Shown here: positions 55,380 through 64,000 of the stretch, one piece after another
Layout of the letters: the number at the start of each line of letters is the position of its first letter
How positions within the stretch are numbered: the first letter of the stretch is position 1
Assembly: GCA_033065855.1 (NCBI GenBank)
Contig: JAVXUO010001587.1
Span: forward strand, 1,004,501-1,068,500
DNA length: 64,000 bases
DNA from: Escallonia rubra
Taxonomy: Eukaryota; Streptophyta; Magnoliopsida; Escalloniales; Escalloniaceae
Direction: 5' to 3'
The notes under the pieces: generated by a model
The model's input: the letters and a program-made list of their open reading frames with translations, nothing else
What the model was told of the DNA's origin: nothing
Database searches by the model: none
Position numbers and translations under genes: made by a program

Positions 55380-56765
55380 TGTGAGAATCCAACATTTCAT
55401 ATGCTTTGATTACATATTTAAGTAAGATTAGATGCATCACTCTATGTGAAAATGGTTATGATGAACTATGGATTGTAACATATTTGAATGTAAGTTTAAA
55501 TGTTAAACACCTTGAACTAAGTAAATTGTCTAAGAAGGTGAACGAAGTGCTACAAATGGAAAGGAGTATTTGATGTTTAGAAACTTTAAATGATCACTAT
55601 GAATGACCAAATTTTTTTTCAGAAAAGTTGGAAACGAAAAATGGTGAAACCTTCAGCTGGGAGTAACCGGTTGTTGACCGAACTGCCTATGAATTCTTTA
55701 GCTTTTTGCAAAGAATTGTGTCACCTCGTGCTTGTGACGTGTCAACATATTATCGCGACACATCGTGGTTCGAGCCTCGTCGTGCTTTGAGCCACCTCGT
55801 GCTTGCAAAGTGGCACAACTGTGTCTTGCCACCTCGTGCTTTGAGCCTCGTCATGCTTGACTTTTCCACCTCTTCACCTCTACTTGATACCTCCTACTTG
55901 CTTCTAATTTGATATAAAAAACTCAATTGACATGTTTAAATTCTCTTACCTCGTTTTTTGAGAGAAAAGTGCAAGTAAAGCAACCAAAAACCTCACAAAA
56001 TCTAGAATTAAGGCTTGTTTTTTAAAGGGATGGTTGATATATTGTTGATGATTATTATGCCACCCCATTCAAATGATTGGGGATTGATTTGATTGTGTTT
56101 GAGTAGTGGTGCACCGTATGAGCCGAACAGTTGTACCTCCGACTGCTACCCGAGGCAATATCGGTATTCAATTGTTTTTGGTTACTTTGCCTTTGGCCGA
56201 GGCAAAGGTTGTGATCTTATATCCCGGGTGTGGTGATATAAGGGTGGTCTACTGATGAGACTGAATTCGGGAATGCTAAACTCTTGTAATGCTCAACTAA
56301 GTGTGAACATGTGATATGTGTTATGTGCACATGTAGAACTGCTTAATGTGATTGAATTGCAATAGCATGCATTATCAGTATTCTTGAGTTGAAAGTTACA
56401 TTAAATTTCTTTGATTATATTATTCAATCAGTGGGCTGACGAGGTTTTACCCATAATAACATTTTAGATCAAGAAGTCTGTCCCTCGAAAGGCAAGGAGA
56501 ATGTGTGAGGCACGGTGAGAAGACGGTCAAGGGGTCACTTGTACATTTGTGAATTTAGTTCTACTTAAATAGTACAGTACGTCAACTTTGAGATCTGGCA
56601 GAGAGCTTACTAGGTGTGTTTTGTAATAGTAAACTCTTTAATTTTGTATAATACGGTTTAATTACCAATTGAGTTGGAACTAGTTGTATTAGTTGTATCA
56701 TGTGATTAGTTGATGTGTCGTAATGCTCCAGTCGGGTTGAGATAACCTTAAGCTGGGGCGTTACA
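55380..56765 (+). repeat. 3' LTR of the Tekay-type element (1,386 bp)
   Basis: TGTGAGAATCC ... GGGGCGTTACA, followed by TSD ACTGA. Lacks the ~468-bp segment and the second copy of the 144-bp unit present in the 5' LTR. Confidence 0.93.
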
Positions 56766-56770
56766 ACTGA

Positions 56771-58216
56771 TATACTCACAAATGCTATATGTGATTAGCA
56801 TTTAATCAAAGCATTTTTAAACTATTGTGCAAGTATAAGTGCACACAAGTATATAACCTCAATATAGATGTGATGCCAGAACTAATACATTTGGACATAT
56901 TATTCTTTTTGCATATCTCATGCAATTGAAGACTAAAAAATGATTCAAGTGTATTTGATGTCGCTTACTGCACCAAGCGTGGTCGTGGTCATATTACATT
57001 AATTTTATAACACTAGCAACTAAATATTTTACATGCAACTTTTGGCCCCCGTCGATGCAGAATCCTGGATCTACCCCTGACGAAGCTCATCACCCACGTC
57101 CTCAAATGGCCTCCAACTTAATGGTGAATTTGCTAGCTGTTAAGATGAAACATGAATGGAGTCAATTTTTTATAATTACATATGTAGATTCTAAGTCGTT
57201 AAGGGAGAAGGGGAGATGCAGAGAAGGGAAATGGAGAGAAGAAGAGAAAAGGGGACGGATGAGAGCAGTTACATGAAGCAAAGTGGGAGACCAAGATTGT
57301 CTGCAGAAAGTGGGTAGTGTCATTTTACAATTTTGTTCTCAAAGTAGATAGGTGTCAGCAGCTTGATGAGTTTCAGAAGGTGTTACATCAAAAATAAAAA
57401 AATTGTTCTCATTATAAGTAGATGCTGCAAGCAGCATCTAATTGCTGGTTGCATGGGCATGAGGCAAATTTACCAGATGTTGCACGAATGCTATTAACAT
57501 TGATTGGCGTGTACTCTGATTGAGTGGATGCGTTGGCAACGTGCATGCCTCCATTATTGTAGGATCAGCTCATGAATGTGCAAAGGTGTGAATATCTCAC
57601 AACAAGTAGAGGTTAGCGTATAACCGAATAATATCACTAGTCAGCACGTGATGCAGAGTGGGTAGGATGCTGCAGGGGAAACCCTAGGTGTAACTTAAAG
57701 TCACAGGGAGCTGTGAACCTGTTATTCGCTTATGAAGCAAAAGCATTTCGTGTGCCACTATTAAAGTTTGCATGTGTTGTTTAAGCCCTTTCTATAGGAA
57801 AGAACAAAAGGCGAGAAAATATCCTTCATAGCAATAAAGCATTCGTGCAATAACATAGAAATAAGAGCAATAATCATACTATACGGCCCCATTGATGCCT
57901 TGCCATTAGATAGTAAAGGTGTACTACATTGCCTGTTACAGGTGAGCTTAATAAAAAAAATTGGAAGACCCAAAATGCAACGTGCTCACATCAATTGACG
58001 CAACTGGACAATGCTAGACAAAAAAATGAATAATTCAAGGTTTTAACCATTATGTAATATAGAAGGGCACATAAAGTAGCATTTGGAAAGCTTTCTAGTG
58101 CCTAAAATCATAGCCATTTATTTTTAACGATGGATATCGGCTATAAATATTTTTGGCTATAGATGTGCAAGCATTAGAACGCATGTTGCATATGTCTAAT
58201 ATGTAAAACTTGACTA
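56771..58216. other. intergenic DNA without recognised genes
   Basis: AT-rich; short open frames only, none with a family motif. Confidence 0.5.
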
Positions 58217-58243
58217 GGGGTTTTAAGCATTAATATCTATGTC

Positions 58244-58323
58244 CATCACTACAAGGAATAAGGCCTTTAGCGACGGGAAACTCCGTCGCTAAAAGGCTAG
58301 ATTCCGTCGCTAAAACTTTTAGC
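58244..58323 (+). mobile_element. CACTA (En/Spm) terminal fragment
   Basis: CACTACAAGGAATAAGGCC at 58,247 is a typical CACTA end, followed by sub-terminal repeats TTAGCGACGG / CCGTCGCTAAAA in both orientations (four short words in 70 bp). Only about 78 bp are present. The fragment is bracketed by a 27-bp direct repeat (58,217-58,243 and 58,324-58,350). Confidence 0.85.
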
Positions 58324-58439
58324 GGGGTTTTAAGCATTAATATCTATGTCTATGTTGCTTGTACGTCATGCATGACGTACAAGCACAATTCTTTAAAAAA
58401 AAAATAAGTGCACCTAATATGTTTAGTCTGCCCATTTAT

Positions 58440-59141
58440 TTTTCACGAGTAGCGATTGCCTTCGCGGATGATCTAGCCATGTCTTTCAGGGCGATGGTAG
58501 CAAGGACCTGTAGCAAGCCGTTGCCGTGGAGTCCGACTTCGTGGTCATCCTCACCACCATCCTCTGCGCCTTAGTCTGGCTCGCCAGGATCATAAGCATG
58601 GACTACTGCGTCTAGCTTCACTGGCAACGACGAGATCCTTGTCTTACTGCTGTGGAGCCACAGGTTCCATGTCGGTGCATCAACATGCGGCTAAGCTCGC
58701 ACTCGTCGTGCCCATCATGTATGCAGATTCTAGTGGTGGCAGAGCAGAATTATAGGAGAGGAAAGACAGGGCTGCTGGTCGTGTTAGCGCAGATCTGGAT
58801 GGATTGGTTGTGGTTGATTGTTGATAGGCTACGACAAGGCTTCTCACAATGGTGGTAGCCCCCAAGTTGGCATTCTTGAATATTCCAGGTGTCAAGTCAT
58901 TATGGTGGCGGTAGTGCTACTGCTGGCCAAGACAACAATCATTTTCGTCTTCATGTGAAAGAATATAAATTACATGTGGTGGTTATTGTCGACGAGTAGC
59001 TCCGGATTGCAGCGGTGGATGCTGCTTGTCGTGACATCGGGCAACGTGACATCGGGGAGTTTGGACCAGTCAACACCACGATGGTTGTGCAGTCGTGAAA
59101 ACTGCCCTTGTAGACGCTGAAAATGATGGTGGGAGAGCTGC
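58440..59141 (+). pseudogene. possible ATL-type RING-H2 gene fragment and unassigned GC-rich DNA
   Basis: Around 58,525-58,600 one frame reads AVAVESDFVVILTTILCALVWLARII. The hydrophobic VESDFVVIL-ALLCAL pattern is what I associate with the N-terminal membrane segment of plant ATL RING-H2 ubiquitin ligases. No RING Cys/His cluster is found downstream, and a stop precedes and follows. The rest to 59,141 is moderately GC-rich with no recognisable domain. Tentative. Confidence 0.35.
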
Positions 59142-60366
59142 TGTTAGGATATTGACCCCCATGGGGGTTTAGACACCCCAATTTTGTAATTCTTTCTATT
59201 TATTCATCATTATTGGGCTGTATTGCTAATTATTATGGGTTTTGGCCAAATAATATAATGAGGCTAATTTATTTAATTAAGTCCAATTCAGTTCAGTTAG
59301 GTCCAGTCCAGTCAGGTCAACTCCAGTCCAGCTAAATCTAGTCCAGCCACGTTTAGTGTAAGTCTAGTCCATGTTAGAAGACTATGATTTGGTTAAATAA
59401 TTTAGAAATATCTTGTAACTAATCCTTGTTGCAAGTTAATCTCATTCATTATAAGAAATGTTGAGATAATTCCCAAATAGTACATCTGATTTGTTTTATC
59501 AGCGATACTTACCGAATTTGGGACAGAATAATGTCCCTAAATTCGGGAAAGAATATAAAACTATAATGGGATGAACGGTTCTCGACTAGCTAGCTGGTAA
59601 GTTCACTTTTATCCAATCTACGATCTCAATCAACTATCTGACTTTAGCAAGGATCACAGACTCAAAAGTTAACTTTATAACTTCGGTGAGCCTCAGATCT
59701 CCTTAAAAAGGGCCTTTTGGCTACATTTCAAAGGACACTATTCTCTTTAGAACTTTTGTACTATTTGTTTCTAGAAGTGATGCATTATTTCTAAGGAGAA
59801 CATTAGCACTTTCATACTCTTCTCATAGTAAAGAATTGGCGTTGCATCTTGGATTCATCACGAGATGGTTCTAAGCTCTCCAAGCCATCATCATATGGAT
59901 ATAGTTTTATGTGCTTTCTATAGCTTGATCTAGAAAATTCTACAGTTTTCCCTTTCCCTCGACCAAAGTTTGGTTATCAAAACAAATTTTCTAGAAAAGA
60001 GTATTTTCAATCTATTTTCTTATTTTCATGTCAAAGACCAAAGTTTAGGTTGCGTCTCGTAGGGTTCGAGTCAAACTATGGTGGTTTTGATCCTAGTTTG
60101 TCCGACAAGGTATGTAGGGAATTTTGACCCCAGTTGTTGAATTCAAACAAAAATTGTATGTCAAGTTACCGTTTGTTGCGTTGTTATAAATTTAAGGCCA
60201 AAAATAATTAAGTATTAAGTAGAGGCTGAAATATCCTTCATTATTTTCCCTTTATTAAATTTAGGGTCTTTCTTATTTTTCCTTTATTTTATAAAATAAA
60301 ATGGCTACTCCGAAGTCCTAGACCTTTGCGGGCTGAATTAGAGAAATTTTCGAGATGGTTCGCTTT
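59142..60366 (+). repeat. 5' LTR of the right-hand Tat/Ogre-like element
   Basis: Starts TGTTAGGATATTGACCCCC, then GGGGGTTTAGACACCCC, and ends just before the PBS at 60,369. Its beginning and following leader match the element at 3,766-5,838. Contains an internal CCCCCATGGGGG palindrome at 59,156-59,167. Partner LTR is beyond the right edge. Confidence 0.65.
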
Positions 60367-60368
60367 AG

Positions 60369-60386
60369 TGGCGACTCAACTGTGGA
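60369..60386 (+). other. primer binding site, Tat/Ogre type
   Basis: TGGCGACTCAACTGTGGA; see the match at 5,548. Confidence 0.7.
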
Positions 60387-61560
60387 TTAAAAAGTATAAG
60401 AGGACGACACTTGAATTTTTTTTTTTACTTTTCTTGGCCTTCTATGCTTTCTTTTGTTAGGCATAATAGGCTATGACAGTGGTAATTGTGCTTTTATTTT
60501 TTAACTCACACACGCACAACTGTCCCAAACCCACCCACTTCGGGGCAATAGTTAAAACTCCTGGACTTCCTAGTTACCGGGGGGGATTCGACTGTGCTCT
60601 CACCTCCAAATCCTAGTACCGAGAGCTTCATAATCTTGGTATAATAATAACTTATGTACAAGTACCGGTGATCACCCACTATTAACTACATAAGTTACGG
60701 GTAAGATATCGTACAAGTCAAGCCAACGGAGTAACCTTACACCCAATGTTGAGAAACAAACCACACACCTTGACCATTTCTATGGTCTTTCCCACTTTGG
60801 GAGAATTTTGGGAGAATACTGGCCTAGTTTATGGCATATCGGCTGAGACAACCGGCCGACGTTCAATAAACTATTCAGTATTCTCTCTATTAGAGGTCCT
60901 GACCAATCGACTGGCTTACCAATAGGTCAACCAGAGGTTAGTTAGTAAATGTTCTTCTTGCAAATAAAAACCAATCGGTTTACTCTCCCTATTGTGTCTC
61001 ATTGAGTAACCGGACAATTAACCGGCAGGAATGGTTCGTCAGTATACAACCACTTTTCCAAACACTTTTTTTCCAATAACTCAAAAATAATCCACTGATG
61101 GTTAGTTAGTACTCAACCAGTTTTCCAAAAAATAATTCTAAAGAACCAAAAGCAAACCATTGGCTAACAGGACGTTAGTCGGTGCTCAACTACTTGACCA
61201 ATGTTTTTTTGAAGATTCGAAGAACCCACTGACTATTCGGACTACCTGGTGAATGACTAACCTTTTTTCGGGAAACCTTTTTCAAAGTCTTAAAAAGCCA
61301 CTCATTAACCGGACAACTAGTCAACTTTAACCTTTTTTGAAATACTTTCAAATTTTCCCAAAAAGTTCCACTGAGTAACAGAGTAGTTTACCCAGAAGGG
61401 TAACCGGATGGTTAGTCAGTATCCCATCTTCCTAGATAAATTGGTTGGTTTCATATGTGTGCTGTGTGATTAAAATTTTATATTTTATCGTTTATTGAGT
61501 TAAGGGTAAAAACTATGGTATTAGGATTCATCCGAAAAGCTCACAAGAATCCCAATGGCC
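60387..61560 (+). repeat. untranslated leader with degenerate repeats
   Basis: Non-coding. 60,840-61,440 contains some seven ~90-bp units based on AACCGGACGGTTAGTCAGTA-like words with CCACTGA and ACCGG. The same word family appears on the minus strand at 25,990-26,520. Confidence 0.65.
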
Positions 61561-62810
61561 CAAAAATTCTCTCATATCGGTGATTTTGTCAGCATTCTCA
61601 GCCAGTTACTGAAAGACTTTTAGAACAACTTTGCAGCTCTGGCGGCTCAACAGTTAAAACCACTGTAGATATAGAATTCCTCGTGAAGAAAACTGAAGAA
61701 GAACATAAAGAAAAACTCCCTAAGGTCGAAAAAAGGAGTATAAGAAGAAAGCCGAGTTTGATTGGCCGTATGTTTCGGAGGACGATGAGGAAAAACCACC
61801 GCCCTGAAATGGAAAAGGAAGTTGGCCGCCCTGAGTCTCAGGTGGCCATGATGAGAAGGGCAGACGACCCCATCGACCTCACTACCCTCATTTTGAACCC
61901 TGAAGACCAGCTAGCACCCAACTTTAAGATGCCCAACACGAATATGTTTGATGGAACAACTGACCCTAAGATACATGTTAATGTACATGCATGGTCAGTG
62001 TCCAGACTCATAAGCAGATGGAGGAATAAGACTGCTCAGATGGTTAACCGCCCCTTGGATGTAATCAGGTCACTATTGTAAGGAATAATCTGTGCCAGTA
62101 TGTCACGAGTACATCTTTGGACATTATCATACATTTTCAAGGCTTTGATGGGATCTTTACTGCATATTGAAGATACGATCAACAAAGATACAATATCTCA
62201 AGAGACAAAGCCCGGAGGTTATCAAGCCAGTACGAGAAATTCCAATACCCAGCCTATGCCTACAAGTACCAACAATGTCAACAATGTTTGAGTGTAACAA
62301 GTTGTGTCCTAGGAAGCTAGTGCTAAACCAATGCAGAAGTTCACTCCATTTGATGCTCCTTTGCCTAAAGTTTTTGAGCAATTACTAAGACGAGGAATGA
62401 TCTCCAAGTGACCCTTACTCCTACACCGACTGTGATACCCGAAGGATATATTCTTCAAGTGTTCTATGTGCATTACAAAGAGAAGGCTATTCTACTAACA
62501 TATATTTCACCCTCAGACATGATATAAAAAATACCTTATCGACAAGGGTGAAGTGTCCCCTCCAGCCAAGCCCAATATAAGAAAAGAACCCTTGCAAGCT
62601 CATTGGGTTAATGTGACTATTAATATTATGCGAGTGATAGAATCTTCTATACTTATAACATCGGTAGGTCAATATATGGATGTTACACCTATTTGTATTA
62701 AAGGTCTTTTGTTAGAATTTTGCGATGTGATCTCTTTGGAGGAATTGATGGAAGCTAAACCTTACTCTCTAGAGGAAAAAGACTATGATAAAGATACATG
62801 TTAATCCAAC
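61560..62810 (+). pseudogene. Tat/Ogre-like gag
   Basis: Begins with GDFVSILSQLLKDF (~61,580), then KKTEEEHKEKLPKVEKRSIRRKPS (61,683 on) and FKMPNTNMFDGTTDPKIHVNVH, the start of the Retrotrans_gag domain. That domain is cut short: the text jumps to LISRWRNKTAQMVNRPLD, omitting roughly 80 residues present in related Gag (compare 25,500-25,270). Farther on, VSPPAKPNIRKEPLQAHWVN (62,550-62,610) and DVISLEELMEAKPYSLEE belong to the Gag-protease linker. Many stops. Confidence 0.65.
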
Positions 62811-63054
62811 CCCGCTGTATCACACCTGACTAGGTCTTGTCGAGCTGATCAGAGAACCGCCCCCTCCCCCCAGAAAGTTATCCTAGATTCTTTGTTTTCT
62901 CAAGATCCGCCAGATGATCAAGTAATTAGGCAATTGAAGAAACTTGAGCCAATGTCTCTATTCGAGGATTATTTTTGGCCTCTTACTCTCATAAATAGGC
63001 TCTATAAATTGCTCACCAAAGCTTAAGTCCCTATAAAAACCTAACGGGAAGAGT

Positions 63055-63490
63055 TATCTCATGTACTCGGGGCCATTGACTATGGAAATGTTCTTACATT
63101 TACCACAACCGATCTGCAAAACACAGGACCAAGCCACAATGACCCTCCCTACATCACCATGCGGGCTCTCAATAAGAGATTTACTTAAATTGTCATTGAT
63201 AATGGTTTTGCCCTTAATGTTTACCCTTTGCATATTGTTTAAGCTCTTGGTACCGATGGTTCAGAGTTCACTCCTTCTACCCAAGTAGTAAGACCTACAA
63301 CAACACCAGAGGAGAGGTTGTTGGTACGATTATGCTTCTTATGTCAGTCGGAGTAGCTAATTTTGAAGTAGAATTCCAGGTATTAGATATTTTTGCCGCT
63401 TTCAATTCTTGCTTGGAAGGCCATAAATTCATTCGGCTAGAGCGATACCCACAACTTTGCACTAGAATGTTTGGTTCATACTTGACAAAG
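63055..63490 (+). pseudogene. Tat/Ogre-like protease
   Basis: In shifting frames: GPSHNDPPYITMRALNKRF, IVIDNGFALNVYPLHIV and EFTPSTQVVRPTTTPEE. This corresponds to the retropepsin with the Asp-Asn-Gly active site usual in this lineage (IDNGSALN). Stops at ~63,185 and later. Confidence 0.65.
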
Positions 63491-63699
63491 CTATTTTGAT
63501 AATCATGCGAGATTCCCAGCTACCACAGATTGGACAAGTAAAGATAAGAAGGACAATGTAACAATCCATCCTGATTCGCTAAACTTACTTCATATTGGGT
63601 TTAAGATAAATAAGAAGGTATGAAACTCCTCCACATAAGGTTCATAAGAGGTATAATGTACCCTACTTTGTTGGCCAAAACTATGCTCATCCGTAAGCT

Positions 63700-64000
63700 G
63701 ATCGACCAAGTTCGAAATGGGCATCGATTATTGGAACCTTAATCAAGCCTTTCCCAAGGCAACATTGCAGCGTATGAATTGTTTTCCTTTGTAGACTGAA
63801 TTGCGTTATATAACCAAATTAAGGTGGCTCATGAAGAACAGGAAAGGATAGATTTCGCTACCCCTTGGGGCATATTTTGCTACATAGTGATGCCTTTCAG
63901 ACTAAGAAACGCCGAGGCTACATACCAAAGAGCCGCTACTACCCTTTTTCATGACATGATCCATAAAGCATTTAAGGTGTACATTGATGACATGATTATT
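63700..64000 (+). pseudogene. Tat/Ogre-like reverse transcriptase, cut by the window edge
   Basis: From ~63,830: KVAHEEQERIDFATPWGIFCYIVMPF, RLRNAEATYQRAATTLFHDM and the active site YIDDMII at 63,980-64,000. Upstream (63,715-63,780, YWNLNQAFPK) is the earlier palm region in another frame. The catalytic Asp pair is intact. The rest continues off the right end. Confidence 0.8.

Larger units (their letters stand above)
40278..56765 (+). mobile_element. Tekay-type chromovirus (Ty3/gypsy), full length, with nested insertion
   Basis: LTRs at 40,278-42,267 and 55,380-56,765 enclose PBS, gag, protease, reverse transcriptase, RNase H, integrase and a chromodomain region, all on the plus strand. An exact 5-bp duplication ACTGA flanks the element (40,273-40,277 and 56,766-56,770). 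The 5' LTR starts TCTGAGAACCC (TG mutated to TC); the 3' LTR starts TGTGAGAATCC; both end GGGGCGTTACA. The reverse transcriptase is interrupted by a copia element at 44,892-53,067. Many point lesions make it inactive. Confidence 0.93.

Overview
The window looks like nuclear DNA from a flowering plant, probably a dicot. It is AT-rich and consists almost entirely of nested, decayed transposable elements: Ty1/copia of the Sirevirus type, Ty3/gypsy of the Tat/Ogre and Tekay/Del types, an L1-type LINE, hAT, CACTA, and a long-TIR foldback element. I see no intact single-copy host gene and no rRNA, tRNA, CRISPR or bacterial-type feature. The only host-derived pieces are two probable gene fragments: a PEARLI4-like piece at 16.2-16.7 kb and a tentative ATL RING-H2 piece at 58.5 kb.

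Layout, left half. 1-2.75 kb: minus-strand copia remnant (gag, protease, integrase). 3.0-3.77 kb: minus-strand LINE reverse transcriptase relic. 3.77-5.84 kb: LTR, PBS and leader of a Tat/Ogre-like gypsy element, with similar leader-type sequence again at 14.8-15.4 kb. 5.84-14.77 kb: Sirevirus-like copia element (gag, pol, a third ORF, 3' LTR) lying between those two parts. 15.62-17.0 kb: element with ~320-bp terminal inverted repeats carrying the PEARLI4-like fragment. 18.0-26.5 kb: minus-strand Tat element (3' LTR, plus-strand antisense ORF, pol, gag, leader repeats). 26.5-33.1 kb: plus-strand Tat pol and a minus-strand ORF, with the pol split at RNase H by a 2.95-kb solo LTR (27,237-30,186, TSD ACAAA). 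33.2-35.4 kb: end and LTR of a Tekay-type element.

Layout, right half. 35.4-37.3 kb: hAT transposase relic, interrupted by a 900-bp non-autonomous hAT element (35,820-36,719, TSD CTCATAGG). 40,278-56,765: a Tekay-type chromovirus with both LTRs and TSD ACTGA. Its reverse transcriptase is split by a younger, nearly intact Sirevirus-like element (44,892-53,067, minus strand, TSD GGATT). 58.2 kb: CACTA terminal fragment. 59.14 kb to the window end: another Tat/Ogre-like element, running off the edge in its reverse transcriptase.

The coding parts are the usual retrotransposon machinery: Gag coat protein, protease, integrase, reverse transcriptase and RNase H. Nearly all carry stops, frameshifts or active-site changes. 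The best preserved genes are the gag (49,875-51,554) and pol (47,198-49,798) of the young Sirevirus-like element. Coordinates with stated TSDs are exact to the base as read by eye; other element edges are approximate.
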